DNA of 64,000 nucleotides from Thermopolyspora flexuosa (GTDB lineage: Bacteria > Actinomycetota > Actinomycetes > Streptosporangiales > Streptosporangiaceae). This document shows, one piece after another, positions 16,047 to 24,647 of this stretch. The stretch is taken from the NCBI RefSeq assembly GCF_006716785.1, contig NZ_VFPQ01000001.1, positions 930,001 through 994,000 of the forward strand, read 5' to 3'. Position 1 is the stretch's first letter; every line of letters begins with the position of its first letter. The notes under the pieces are model-generated. The model searched no databases, was not told where the DNA came from, and saw only the letters and a program-made list of their open reading frames with translations. The translations under genes were made by a program, and so were the position numbers.

Positions 16047-16209
16047 ATGGAAACGCTCCGTTGATCGGCGGTAACGGCAGGTAGGTAACCGGGGGCGTGG
16101 TGAGGCCGGGTAGAGCGCCCGGCTGCCGTTCGAACCGGCCGAAAGAGGGGGAGAAGCGCTGGTCGTTTTCTGAGCGTTTCCGCCGTCCGCCCGCCGGGCT
16201 TTGGCTGAT

Positions 16210-16222
16210 CTATTAACAATAG
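16210..16222. promoter_or_regulatory. Inverted repeat CTATT-AAC-AATAG upstream of XRE/TPR gene
   Basis: A perfect 13-bp AT-rich inverted repeat in very GC-rich surroundings, 36 bp before the start of the XRE/TPR gene and inside the divergent intergenic region. Plausible operator for the regulator encoded next to it. Confidence 0.4.
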
Positions 16223-16257
16223 GTGGTCGGCTGATAACGGTGAGTCCTGGAGGTGGC

Positions 16258-17634
16258 ATGGCTGCGGCCACAGGCGGGCGAGGCCGACCCGAGCTGGTGC
16301 GGGCGCGTAAGCGGCTGGGCATGACCCAGGTGGAGGCCGCCGAGGCGTTGCTGGTGACGCCGACGACGGTGAGCCGGTGGGAGCGGGGCACCCAGGAGAT
16401 CCGCCCGGTCTACCGGGCCCGGATGGCGGCGGTGTTCGGGGTCAGCGCCGAGCAGATCGAGCGCTGGTTAGAGAGCACCGAACCGGTGGACACCGAGCTC
16501 TGGCCGTGGCCGGACTTTACGGACATGTCGCTCGCTTCCACAGTCAAATCGGCCGAGAGGTTGTGGAGGAGCGAATTGGACCTACAACGACGTCACATGC
16601 TGGCCGCGCTGCCCTTCGTACCCGACGTGCTGAACGGCTGGATTTCGGCTTGGAGCTACGGCTCCTCCATGGACTCCACGGCCAACCAAGGAACCGGGCG
16701 CGCCGTCGGCCTCTCCGACGTCCAGCGCATCGAGGAGATGCGGCAGCGGTTCACCCAGATCGACTACGTGTACGGTGGCGGCCTCGTGCGCCCGGCGGTG
16801 GTCGACTACCTCAACACCACGGTGGCCCCGCTCCTTCGCGGTACCTACGACGACAAGGTAGGGGCGGCGTTGTTGACGGCAGCGGCTGAGATGACGTTGT
16901 TCGCCGGGTGGACGGCCTTCGACATCGAGCGCCACGGCCAGGCTCAGCACTACTACGGCCAGGCTCTGAAGCTGGCCAAGGCCGCAGACAATCCCCTCGC
17001 AGGGGCGCGTGTGCTGTCGACCATGGCCCACCAGGCCATCCATCTGAACAAGCCCGAGCAGGCGATCCTGCTGGCCAGGGCGGCGGTCGAGGCAGGGCGC
17101 CGTGGCCAGGCGAGTCCTCAGGCCATGGCCCTTCTACTTGTCCGCGAGGCACGGGCCACGGCGTTGAAGACGAACCCTGCCAAGAGCGGTGACAGGCATG
17201 CTGCAAAGCAGATCGCCCGGCTGCTCGTGGAGGCCGAGCGCGCTCACGCCCAAGGCGCGCGGGACGGTGATCCGCAGTGGGTGCACGCGTTCGATGAACC
17301 GGAGCTGGCGGCCCAGGCCGGCATCATCCTGCACTTGGTCGGCGACGACGATCGCGCGGCTGAGCGGCTGGAACACAGCGTGCAGGCATTCGCGACATAC
17401 CGTCCGCGCTCCTCGCACCTCAACCGCGTGAACGCCGCCGAAGCCTACTTGAGCAGGGGTGAGCTGGAACAAGCCCTCGACCACGCCCGGGCCGCGACAT
17501 CCGGCGCCACGACGCTCACCTCGCCGCGCCTCGTCGAGCACATCAAACGCTTCGACAAGCGGCTCAAGCCGTACGAAACGAGCATCCGGGTTCGCGAGTT
17601 CCGCGCCTACCTCGATCACGTAGTCGCCGTCTGA
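16258..17634 (+). CDS. XRE-family transcriptional regulator with TPR-like C-terminal region
   Basis: This 458-aa protein starts at ATG 16258 after GGAGG. The N-terminal HTH occupies about residues 10-70 (LVRARKRLGMTQVEAAEALLVTP, VSRWERGT). The remaining about 380 residues are all-helical, with repeated Ala/Leu-rich hairpins such as QAQHYYGQALKLAKAAD and RGELEQALDHARAAT, typical of TPR-type actinobacterial regulators. It probably binds DNA and senses a protein or peptide partner. It is transcribed divergently from the RsbW-like gene and sits just before the XRE-ImmA/IrrE gene with a 50-bp gap. Codon use is slightly less GC-biased than in the neighbours, hinting at an acquired block 16.2-19.4 kb. 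Confidence 0.85.
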   Translation: MAAATGGRGRPELVRARKRLGMTQVEAAEALLVTPTTVSRWERGTQEIRPVYRARMAAVFGVSAEQIERWLESTEPVDTELWPWPDFTDMSLASTVKSAERLWRSELDLQRRHMLAALPFVPDVLNGWISAWSYGSSMDSTANQGTGRAVGLSDVQRIEEMRQRFTQIDYVYGGGLVRPAVVDYLNTTVAPLLRGTYDDKVGAALLTAAAEMTLFAGWTAFDIERHGQAQHYYGQALKLAKAADNPLAGARVLSTMAHQAIHLNKPEQAILLARAAVEAGRRGQASPQAMALLLVREARATALKTNPAKSGDRHAAKQIARLLVEAERAHAQGARDGDPQWVHAFDEPELAAQAGIILHLVGDDDRAAERLEHSVQAFATYRPRSSHLNRVNAAEAYLSRGELEQALDHARAATSGATTLTSPRLVEHIKRFDKRLKPYETSIRVREFRAYLDHVVAV

Positions 17635-17649
17635 CCACACCATGACTCT

Positions 17650-17666
17650 GTTGCGATTTTCGCAAC
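17650..17666. promoter_or_regulatory. Perfect palindrome GTTGCGA-TTT-TCGCAAC, probable operator
   Basis: A 17-bp perfect inverted repeat, 19 bp upstream of the ATG of the XRE-ImmA/IrrE gene. The position and symmetry fit an autoregulatory site for the XRE domain of the antitoxin-like protein. The upstream gene stops only 15 bp before it, so it can control only the downstream pair. Confidence 0.65.
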
Positions 17667-17685
17667 TGAGGCTTAGTGTGAGGCC

Positions 17686-18822
17686 ATGTCCGGGGATGTC
17701 ATCGTGCAGCGTGTCCGCCAGCTGATCGCGAGAAGCGGCCGGAGTCAGGGTGAGTTCGCGGCCCTGGTCGGCCTCGATCCCGCCAAGATGTCCAAATCAC
17801 TGTCGGGCGTCCGGCGGTTCACGTCACTTGACCTGGCGCGCATCGCCGAGGTCGGCGGCGTGACCGTCGACTGGCTGCTCGGGCGCGACGACGCCCCAGC
17901 GCTGGCGGCACGGCACTCATCCGTACTGGCCGATCCCGTGTTGGCCGAGCCTGCCGAGAAAGCGATCGAGGAAGCCGATCGGCTCATGCAGTTCCGTCTC
18001 GACCTCGCCTTTCTGGGCTACGAGCAGCACGCCGTACTTCCCCCCTCCCCACCTACTCACGATCTGTGGATCGAGCAGGGCCGACAGCTCGCCGCCTGGG
18101 CGCTTGACCGGGCGCGAAAGGCCGGAGCCGACCCTAGCCATACGCGGGACCTCGCCGATCTGATCGAGGACGTCTTCGGGATCGACGTGGCGATAAGCGA
18201 ACTGCCCAACGGTTTCGATGGTCTCGCCTACAGCAGGAAGCAGTCGTGGCTGATTCTCGTCGGCACTTCAGCCGTTCCCAGCCGCCAGCGGTTCACCCTC
18301 GCCCACGAGCTGGGACACGTCTTGGCCGGAGACGACCAGGGTCTGCTCATGGACGCCGACATCTACGACGCGCGTCACCGCAAGCATTCCTCCGAGATCC
18401 GTGCCAACGCCTTCGCCACCGCTTTTCTCCTGCCCCAGGAGCTGCTGGAGGCCGAGGCGAGCGGCCTGGAGTGGACGGAGGAGGCCTTCGCCGGACTCGT
18501 CGTCCGCTGGTGGGTTTCCCCGAGCGCGCTGGCATGGCGTCTGCACAACCTTGGCCTGCTCTCCATGGAACTCTGCGCACGGTTCCGCAGGATGACCACC
18601 GAGCAGGCGGCGCTGCTCGTCGGTGAGCTGGGTGCGTTCACGGAGTGGATCGACGCCGCCTCCCGCCCTCGTCTCCCGCAGCTCCTGCTCCGTGATGCCT
18701 TCAAGGCATACCTTGACGGCAATGCGACGCTTCGCCCCTTCGCGAACCTCATCGGGGTGGACAGCGACGTCATCCGGCGGGCTCTAGAACAAGCCGGAGA
18801 GGAGCCACCCCTGACCTCATGA
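17686..18822 (+). CDS. XRE HTH and ImmA/IrrE metallopeptidase fusion (antitoxin-like)
   Basis: A 378-aa protein. Residues about 5-70 are an XRE helix-turn-helix (SGRSQGEFAALVGLDPAKMSKSLSG). About 170-290 are an ImmA/IrrE (COG2856) zinc peptidase with the motif FTLAHELGHVLAG (HELGH) and a downstream NAFATAFLLP segment. Such Xre-COG2856 fusions are predicted antitoxins for many different toxins and are also phage-repressor proteases. The start at 17686 lies behind a perfect palindrome. The stop overlaps the next gene by 4 bp, so the two proteins are made together. Proteolytic self- or target-cleavage in response to stress is likely, but the target is unknown. Confidence 0.88.
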   Translation: MSGDVIVQRVRQLIARSGRSQGEFAALVGLDPAKMSKSLSGVRRFTSLDLARIAEVGGVTVDWLLGRDDAPALAARHSSVLADPVLAEPAEKAIEEADRLMQFRLDLAFLGYEQHAVLPPSPPTHDLWIEQGRQLAAWALDRARKAGADPSHTRDLADLIEDVFGIDVAISELPNGFDGLAYSRKQSWLILVGTSAVPSRQRFTLAHELGHVLAGDDQGLLMDADIYDARHRKHSSEIRANAFATAFLLPQELLEAEASGLEWTEEAFAGLVVRWWVSPSALAWRLHNLGLLSMELCARFRRMTTEQAALLVGELGAFTEWIDAASRPRLPQLLLRDAFKAYLDGNATLRPFANLIGVDSDVIRRALEQAGEEPPLTS

Positions 18823-19355
18823 CGTGGTATTGGTTTCCCGACAACACCGTTCTGTGCAATTTCGCGGCGGTCTCCCGCCTGCGGCTGCTGAAGGAGATCC
18901 TGCGCGGCAGGGGCCGCTGGGTTGAGGCGATCTACTACGAGGCGACAAATTCCGCGAGGTTCTATCCCGAACTCGCCTCCATCGGCCGGGACGGCTGGCT
19001 CGGCGAGCCCATCCAGATCCGCGATCAAGCCGAAGTGGATTTGATCGAACAAGTCCGCCGGTCGGTGTTCGGTGGTTCGCGGCAGCGGCCCACCGAACAC
19101 CTCGGCGAAGCCCAGACCTGCCATGTCATCCTCAACTGGCCGGCCTTTCAAGGGTCTTTCTGGGTGACCGATGACCGCGACGCCTTGGAGTACGCCAGGA
19201 GGCGCGGCATCACGACTCGGGACACGATGGACCTGTTCTGCGAAGCCACGGTTGAAGGGCTCTGCACGCAGGACGAGGCGTACAAGCTGCTCCACGAGAT
19301 GGCTCGCCTCGGCCGTCACCTCCGCCTGCCGAATCGGCCCGAGGACATTCGATAG
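18819..19355 (+). CDS. PIN-like domain protein, probable toxin partner
   Basis: This 178-aa protein has its ATG overlapping the stop of the XRE-ImmA/IrrE gene. It begins MTWYWFPDNTVLCNFAAVSRL, a beta strand ending in Asp followed by a small-residue helix, as in PIN nucleases. Further conserved-type acids occur in YYEATNS, GEAQTCHVI and WVTDDRDALEYARRRGI, giving the usual three to four acidic residues of a metal-dependent RNase. The second position is DN rather than a classical D-S/T. The pairing with an Xre-COG2856 protein suggests a toxin or an abortive-infection effector. It is not a standard VapC by sequence. Confidence 0.72.
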   Translation: MTWYWFPDNTVLCNFAAVSRLRLLKEILRGRGRWVEAIYYEATNSARFYPELASIGRDGWLGEPIQIRDQAEVDLIEQVRRSVFGGSRQRPTEHLGEAQTCHVILNWPAFQGSFWVTDDRDALEYARRRGITTRDTMDLFCEATVEGLCTQDEAYKLLHEMARLGRHLRLPNRPEDIR

Positions 19356-19393
19356 GGGCCGAACCGTCGCGGTTGGTGGGGCATCCTGGATGA

Positions 19394-20275
19394 ATGGCGC
19401 AGGCGATGAGTGACCGTGGCGAACCGGGCGGTGGGCTGGGCGTCCTGCCGCAGGTGGCGGGGGCCGTCGAGTGGTTGGCCGATCTCGTCGCCGACGGGGA
19501 TGTGGTGGTGCTCAGTGGGGCCGGGATCTCCACCGAGTCGGGGATTCCGGACTACCGGGGCGAGACCGGGCGGTTGCGGCGGGCCAGGCCGATGACGTAC
19601 CAGACGTTCGTCGGGAGCATGGAGGCCCGAAGGCGGTACTGGGCGCGGAGCCACCTGGGGTGGCGGCACATCGTCGAGGCGAGGCCGAACGACGGGCATC
19701 GGGCGGTGGCCGAGCTGCAGCGGCTCGGGCTGGTCAGCGGGATCATCACGCAGAACGTGGACGGGCTGCACCAGGCGGCCGGGGCGCGGGACGTGATCGA
19801 GCTGCACGGCAGCCTGAGCCGGGTGCTGTGCCTGGGCTGCGGGCGGCGCAGCTCGCGGGAGCGGCTCGACCGGCGGCTGCGCGCCGCGAACCCCGGGTGG
19901 GAGGCGCGGCCGGGGATGATCAACCCGGACGGCGACGCCGTGCTCGACGACGCGGACATCGCCGCGTTCAACCTTGTGGACTGCGAGGACTGCGGCGGCG
20001 TGCTCAAGCCCGACGTGATCTTCTTCGGGGAGAACGTGCCGCGGCCCCGGGTCGAGCGGTGTTACGCGCTCACCGAGCGGGCCGGGCTGCTGCTCGTGCT
20101 CGGCTCCTCCCTGGCCGTGATGTCCGGCTACCGGTTCGTACGGCACGCCGCCGAGCGCGACATCCCGATCGCGATCATCAACCGGGGGCCGACCCGGGGC
20201 GACGCGCACGCCCTGCTCACCATCGACGCCCCGCTCGGCGCCACGCTCACCTCGCTGCTCGCCGTACTGCGCTGA
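19394..20275 (+). CDS. Sir2-family NAD-dependent protein deacetylase
   Basis: A 293-aa sirtuin. It has the NAD-binding motif VVLSGAGISTESGIPDYRG (about residue 36), the catalytic QNVDGLHQAAG and ELHG (His), a zinc site of two Cys pairs (CLGCG and CEDCG), KPDVIFFGENVP, and VLGSSLAVMSGYR. It removes acyl groups from protein lysines using NAD+. The Cys pairs are spaced further apart than usual because of a about 40-residue insertion (RRLRAANPGWEARPGM), a feature seen in some actinobacterial sirtuins. It follows the PIN-like gene after 38 bp but is functionally unrelated as far as can be seen. A second Met four codons later is an alternative start. Confidence 0.93.
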   Translation: MAQAMSDRGEPGGGLGVLPQVAGAVEWLADLVADGDVVVLSGAGISTESGIPDYRGETGRLRRARPMTYQTFVGSMEARRRYWARSHLGWRHIVEARPNDGHRAVAELQRLGLVSGIITQNVDGLHQAAGARDVIELHGSLSRVLCLGCGRRSSRERLDRRLRAANPGWEARPGMINPDGDAVLDDADIAAFNLVDCEDCGGVLKPDVIFFGENVPRPRVERCYALTERAGLLLVLGSSLAVMSGYRFVRHAAERDIPIAIINRGPTRGDAHALLTIDAPLGATLTSLLAVLR

Positions 20276-20369
20276 GCCCGAAGGCATATGTCCCGGCCGG
20301 TGGGTACCGGAACGGGGTGGCCGCCCTCGCCCGACGGCCACGCCGACAACGACACCGCCGGGTGCTTGC

Positions 20370-22088
20370 ATGGATCGCCGAAACGACGAGGTCGCCGCGC
20401 TGTTGCAGGAGTACGCCGACCTGCTCGCGATCACGGGTGACGACGCGTTCAAGGTACGGGTGTACGAGAAGGCGGCGCGGTCGGTCGCCGGGTACGCCGG
20501 GAACATCGCCGAGCTCGACGCCGACGGGCTGCGCCGGATTCCGAACGTGGGCTCGTCGATCGCCGGGAAGATCGAGGAGTACCTGCGGACCGGCGTCATC
20601 CACGCGCTCGAGGAGCTGCGGGCCAAGGTGCCCGCCGGGGTGCGCCGGCTGACCACGATCCCCGCGCTCGGCCCGAAGAAGGCGATGGTGCTGTACAAAG
20701 AGCTCGGCGTCGACTCGGTCGAGGCGCTGGAGAAGGCGATCCGCGAGGGCAGGCTGAACGGCCTGCGCGGCTTCGGGCCGAAGACCGAGGAGAACCTGCT
20801 GCACGGCATCGAGGTCATGCACAAGACGGGCCGGCGGGTGCACATCGACGTGGCGGCCCGGGTCGCCGAGCAGATCGTGGCCGAGCTGTCCGCCGTGCCC
20901 GGCTGCGACCGGTGCGCGTACGTCGGGTCGCTGCGCCGCATGCGGGACACGATCGGCGACGTCGACGTGCTCGCCACCGCCGACGACTCGGCCGCGCTGA
21001 TGGCCGCGTTCACCACCTCGCCGCTCGCCGCCGAGGTGATCGCGAGCGGCGGCACCAAGAGCTCGATCCGTACCCGCGACGGCCTCCAGGTCGACCTGCG
21101 GGTGGTGCCCGACGACGCGTGGGGCGCGGCGCTGCAGTACTTCACCGGCTCCAAGGCCCACAACATCCACACCCGGCAGATCGCGCTGCACCAGGGGCTG
21201 AAGCTGTCCGAGTACGGCCTGTTCGACACCGAGACCGGCGAGAAGATCGTGTCCGCGGACGAGGAGGAGGTGTACGCGCGGCTCGGCCTGCCCTGGATCC
21301 CGCCGCCGCTGCGCGAGGACACCGGCGAGATCGAGGCCGCGCAGCGCGGCGAGCTGCCCGACCTCGTCACCCTCGCGGACATCAAGGGCGACCTGCACAC
21401 CCACACCGACCTCACCGACGGGGTGGCGTCGCTGGAGGAGATGGTCGCGGCGGCGGCCGGGCGCGGCTACGCCTACTACGCGGTCACCGACCACGCCCCG
21501 AACCTCTATATGCAGCGCATGACCGACGAGAAGGCCCTCGCCCAGCGCGAGCACCTGCGCAAGCTCGCCGAGGCGTACCCGGACATGCGCCTGCTGCACG
21601 GCACCGAGCTCAACATCGACCCGGAGGGCAACGTCGACTGGCCCGGCGAGTTCCTGGCCACGTTCGACCTGTGCATCGCCTCCGTGCACTCGCACTTCAC
21701 CCTGCCGCGGGCGGAGATGACCCGCCGCCTGGTCCGCGCCTGCGAGAACCCGTACGTCACGATCCTCGGCCACCCCACCGCCCGGCTCATCGGCAGCCGG
21801 GAGCCGATCGACGCCGACTGGGACGAGGTGTTCCGCGCCTGCGCCCGAACCCGCACCGTGCTGGAGATCGACGCCTTCCCCGACCGCCTCGACCTGCCCG
21901 CCGACCTGATCCGCCGCGCCCTCGCCCACGACGTGCTGTTCGCCGTCGACAGCGACGCGCACGCGGTCCCGCACCTGGACGTCATGCGTTACGGCGTCGG
22001 TACGGCCCAGCGCGGCTGGCTCACCGCCGACCGGGTCATCAACACCTGGCCGGTCGACCGGCTGCTGGAGTTCCTGCGGTCCCGGTGA
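20370..22088 (+). CDS. polX: PolX-type DNA polymerase/3'-5' exonuclease
   Basis: This 572-aa protein has an N-terminal HhH region (IPNVGSSIAGKIEEYL, about residue 55; GLRGFGPKTEENLL, about residue 130). The family X polymerase palm follows with YVGSLRRMRDTIGDVDVL (about residue 188; catalytic DxD), and then a C-terminal PHP domain (GDLHTHTDLTDGVAS, about residue 340; TDHAPN; GTELNI; SVHSHF; GHPTARL; DSDAHA), which holds the metal-binding residues of a nuclease. It fills short gaps during base-excision repair and proofreads with the PHP domain. The length matches the bacterial PolX family. It is free-standing. Confidence 0.95.
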   Translation: MDRRNDEVAALLQEYADLLAITGDDAFKVRVYEKAARSVAGYAGNIAELDADGLRRIPNVGSSIAGKIEEYLRTGVIHALEELRAKVPAGVRRLTTIPALGPKKAMVLYKELGVDSVEALEKAIREGRLNGLRGFGPKTEENLLHGIEVMHKTGRRVHIDVAARVAEQIVAELSAVPGCDRCAYVGSLRRMRDTIGDVDVLATADDSAALMAAFTTSPLAAEVIASGGTKSSIRTRDGLQVDLRVVPDDAWGAALQYFTGSKAHNIHTRQIALHQGLKLSEYGLFDTETGEKIVSADEEEVYARLGLPWIPPPLREDTGEIEAAQRGELPDLVTLADIKGDLHTHTDLTDGVASLEEMVAAAAGRGYAYYAVTDHAPNLYMQRMTDEKALAQREHLRKLAEAYPDMRLLHGTELNIDPEGNVDWPGEFLATFDLCIASVHSHFTLPRAEMTRRLVRACENPYVTILGHPTARLIGSREPIDADWDEVFRACARTRTVLEIDAFPDRLDLPADLIRRALAHDVLFAVDSDAHAVPHLDVMRYGVGTAQRGWLTADRVINTWPVDRLLEFLRSR

Positions 22089-22093
22089 CGCGC

Positions 22094-22324
22094 CTACGCG
22101 TCAGGGGCGATCACGCGGATCTCGAAGTTCTCGCCGGTCACCAGCTGGCCCGCGCGGACCTTGCGGCGCTTGCGCTGTTCCACCTCGCCGTCGACGTACA
22201 CCTCGCCGGAGGCGATGAGCAGGCCGGCCTCGCCGCCGGTGTCGGTCACCCCGCACACCTTGAGCAGGTCGCACAGCGGGATGAAGTCGGTGCGCAGCCG
22301 GTAGGTCTCCTTCACGAAAGGCAT
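22094..22324 (-). CDS. S4-domain RNA-binding protein (YbcJ-like)
   Basis: A 76-aa single-domain protein. The S4 fold spans FIPLCDLLKVCGVTDTGGEAGLLIASGEVYVDGE followed by RKRRKVRAGQ, which is the typical alpha-L RNA-binding motif. Such small proteins bind structured RNA or ribosome intermediates; the precise target is unknown. Start ATG 22324. It converges with polX, the stops being 5 bp apart. The nucleotidyltransferase gene behind it ends 9 bp upstream of its start. Confidence 0.85.
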   Translation of the reverse strand: MPFVKETYRLRTDFIPLCDLLKVCGVTDTGGEAGLLIASGEVYVDGEVEQRKRRKVRAGQLVTGENFEIRVIAPDA

Positions 22325-22333
22325 CCACCCAGC

Positions 22334-23084
22334 CTAGAGGGCGGTACGGCCCAGCCGGACGCGGACGAGCAGGTCGTGGAGGACCGGCTTGGCGGTGGGC
22401 GCGTCGGGGAGGCGGGAGGCGTCCCGCGTCTCCTCGAGAACGGCGGTGAGGCGCCGCACGTCGCCCTCAAGCACGGCACGGCCGGGCGCGTCGGCGGGCA
22501 ACAGGCCGTGCTCGGCGGTCCGCTTCGCCGCCACCAGGTCGGCCAGGTACGGCGGGGCCTCGCCGTGCAGGCCGTACAGGCGGACCAGGTCGGCGACGAC
22601 CTCGCCGGTGCGCATCAGGTGGATGCCGGTGAGCAGCACGCGGAACGTGTACAGCAGCGGCTTGAGCTCGCCCCGCCCGGTGAACAGGCGCCACTGGGTG
22701 CGGGCGAAGCCGAGGTAGTGGTGGGCGTGGTGGCGGGTGATGCAGCCCGGCGCGGCGGCGCGCAGCTCCTCGTGGACCGGGGAGGTGGCCACGACGAGCG
22801 GGGACAGCAGCTGCTCGAGCACGTAGCCGTTGCGGTTGAGCAGCAGGCGGCAGAACTTGGCGAGGTCGTGGGTGACCAGATCGACCTGCACGCCGTCGCG
22901 GTCCCACGACCGGGTGATCGTCTCCTCGCCGACGTCGAGGCCGAGGACCTGCTCGGCCGGGAGCAGGTGCGCGCCGCGCAGGTCGACGTCGGAGTCGGCG
23001 GACGGGAAGCCGTACAGGTGGGCGCCGCTCGAGGCGGTGGCCGGGCTCCGTCACGCGGTCCTGCGGGACCGCGGATCGCGTCAT
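22334..23084 (-). pseudogene. Nucleotidyltransferase (DNA polymerase beta superfamily), N-terminus out of frame
   Basis: From 23050 down to 22334 one frame encodes a nucleotidyltransferase: GAHLYGFPSADSDVDLRG carries the G-S/A...DxD active-site pattern, then THDLAKFCRLLLNRNGYVLEQLLSP and an all-helical C-terminal region. That frame is closed by TGA at 23051-23053, and between it and the active site there is no ATG, GTG or TTG. The start codon that fits (ATG at 23084, MTRSAVPQDRVTEPG) is one base out of register. One extra base between about 23025 and 23050 explains this. Either a recent frameshift mutation or a sequence error; the rest of the gene is undamaged. Confidence 0.6.
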
Positions 23085-23163
23085 ATGGGGGATTGTGGTG
23101 GTTCACCGTCCGGTTGCGCGATCGATTATCCGCGTACGGCGGGCTCCCCTAACGTGTCGGGGC

Positions 23164-23763
23164 ATGAGGATTCTGTTGATCGGCGCGACCGGACGGCTCG
23201 GCTCGGTGCTGCACACCACGCTCGCCGGGCGGGGCCACGAGATCGTCACCGCCTCCCGCACCGCGGGCGACATCCGCTGCGACATCACCGACCCCGCACA
23301 GGTCGCCGAGATGTACGACCGGGCCGGGCCGCTCGACGCGGTGGCCGTCGCGGCCGGCAAGGTGCCGTACGGGCGGGTCGTCGACCTGGGCCCCGACGAC
23401 TACCTCGCCGGGTTCCGCGGCAAGGTGCTCGGCCAGATCGAGGTGGTGCGCCAGGGCGCGGCGCGGATCGCCGAGCGCGGCTCGTTCACGCTGATCAGCG
23501 GCGTGCTCGGCCGTGACCCGGTGGTCACCGCGAGCGTGGCCGCGATGGCGAACGGCGCGCTGGAGGCGTTCGTGCGGGCCGCCGCGCTCGAGCTCGCGCC
23601 GCGGCGGGTGAACATCGTCAGCCCGACCGTGTTCACCGAGTGCGCCGACGAGTTCGGCGACCTGTTCGCCGGGATGGAGCCGGTCGACCTGGCGCGGGTG
23701 GCCAACGCGTACGTGCACTCGATCGAGGGCGCGTACACGGGCCGGGTCTACGAGCTCGGCTAG
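23164..23763 (+). CDS. Short-chain dehydrogenase/reductase family protein
   Basis: This 199-aa Rossmann-fold protein starts MRILLIGATGRLGSVL (nucleotide-binding GxxGxxG). It has DITDPAQV, then AVAAGK, and SGVLGRDPVVTASVAAMANGALEAFVRAAALEL. The usual YxxxK dyad is replaced by a VAAMANGA sequence, so a normal SDR catalytic Tyr/Lys is not visible. It belongs to the shortened atypical SDRs; the substrate is unknown. Its TAG stop shares the CTAG at 23760-23763 with the convergent hydrolase, whose stop is the complement of the same four bases. Confidence 0.8.
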   Translation: MRILLIGATGRLGSVLHTTLAGRGHEIVTASRTAGDIRCDITDPAQVAEMYDRAGPLDAVAVAAGKVPYGRVVDLGPDDYLAGFRGKVLGQIEVVRQGAARIAERGSFTLISGVLGRDPVVTASVAAMANGALEAFVRAAALELAPRRVNIVSPTVFTECADEFGDLFAGMEPVDLARVANAYVHSIEGAYTGRVYELG

Positions 23764-24647
23764 CCGGTACGGCGGGCGTCGACCCCGTCGAGGAAGTCCT
23801 TCACCAGGCCCGCGAACTCCTCGGGCCGGTCGAGCGGGGCCACGTGCCCGGCGTCCTCGATGATTTCCAGGCGGGCGCCGGGCGCGGCGGCGACGGCCCG
23901 GCGCATCGCCCGCTCGCCGACCAGGGTGTCCCGGCGGCCCCACAGCCACAGCGACGGTACGGCGAGCCCGGGCAGCCGGGGGAGGAAGTTGAGCCGCATG
24001 CGGCGCGGGCCGTACGCGGTGATCTGCCAGTCGTCGACGGCGCGCTCCCGGTGGCGTCGCTTGCCCTGCGCCTCGGCCTCGGCGATGCGCACCAGCTCGG
24101 CGAAACCGGGGGTACGCTCGCCCGCGGCGAGCGAGCGGGCGAGGGAGGCGCGCAGCAGGCCCGGGTACGCGGCGAGCCAGACGGCGGACCAGCGCAGCAG
24201 GCCGGGCGTGCGCAGGCACAGCCAGGTGAGGAACTGCCAGGGGCGGACGTCGTCGATGCCGCCCGGGGCGCAGACGACGAGCCCGGCGACGCGGCCGGGC
24301 CGGTTGAGCGCGTAGCCGAGGGCGAGCCCGCCGCCCATGGAGAGGCCGACGAGGTGGGCCCGTTCGGCCCCGGCGTGGTCGAGCACGGCCTCGAGCACCT
24401 GCTCCAGGCGGGCCTGGTCGAGCACGCCGGTCCACGGGCGGGAGCCGCCGTGCCGGGGCAGGTCGACGGCGATCACGTCGCGGTCGGCGGCGAGGAGGGG
24501 CATCACGTGCCGCCACAGCAGCGGCGCCTGGTCGTACATGGCGCCGTGCAGCAGCACGACCGGCGGGCCGATCGCGGGCCCGGCGCGGTAGAGGCGGACC
24601 GGGCCGCCGGGCAGGATGAGGTCCTCGGGGTGGTCGAAGGCGGTCAC
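23760..24647 (-). CDS. Alpha/beta hydrolase
   Basis: A 295-aa alpha/beta-hydrolase. It has the oxyanion region VVLLHGAMYDQAPLL (about residue 33), the nucleophile elbow GLSMGGGLALGYA (Ser, about residue 99), a late Asp in LWGRRDTLVGE and His in EDAGHVAPLDRPEEF, a complete catalytic triad. It is probably an esterase or lipase-like enzyme; the substrate is not predictable. The gene overlaps the TetR regulator by 4 bp (ATGA) and is thus its operon partner, suggesting that the regulator senses the hydrolase substrate or product. Confidence 0.9.
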   Translation of the reverse strand: MTAFDHPEDLILPGGPVRLYRAGPAIGPPVVLLHGAMYDQAPLLWRHVMPLLAADRDVIAVDLPRHGGSRPWTGVLDQARLEQVLEAVLDHAGAERAHLVGLSMGGGLALGYALNRPGRVAGLVVCAPGGIDDVRPWQFLTWLCLRTPGLLRWSAVWLAAYPGLLRASLARSLAAGERTPGFAELVRIAEAEAQGKRRHRERAVDDWQITAYGPRRMRLNFLPRLPGLAVPSLWLWGRRDTLVGERAMRRAVAAAPGARLEIIEDAGHVAPLDRPEEFAGLVKDFLDGVDARRTG

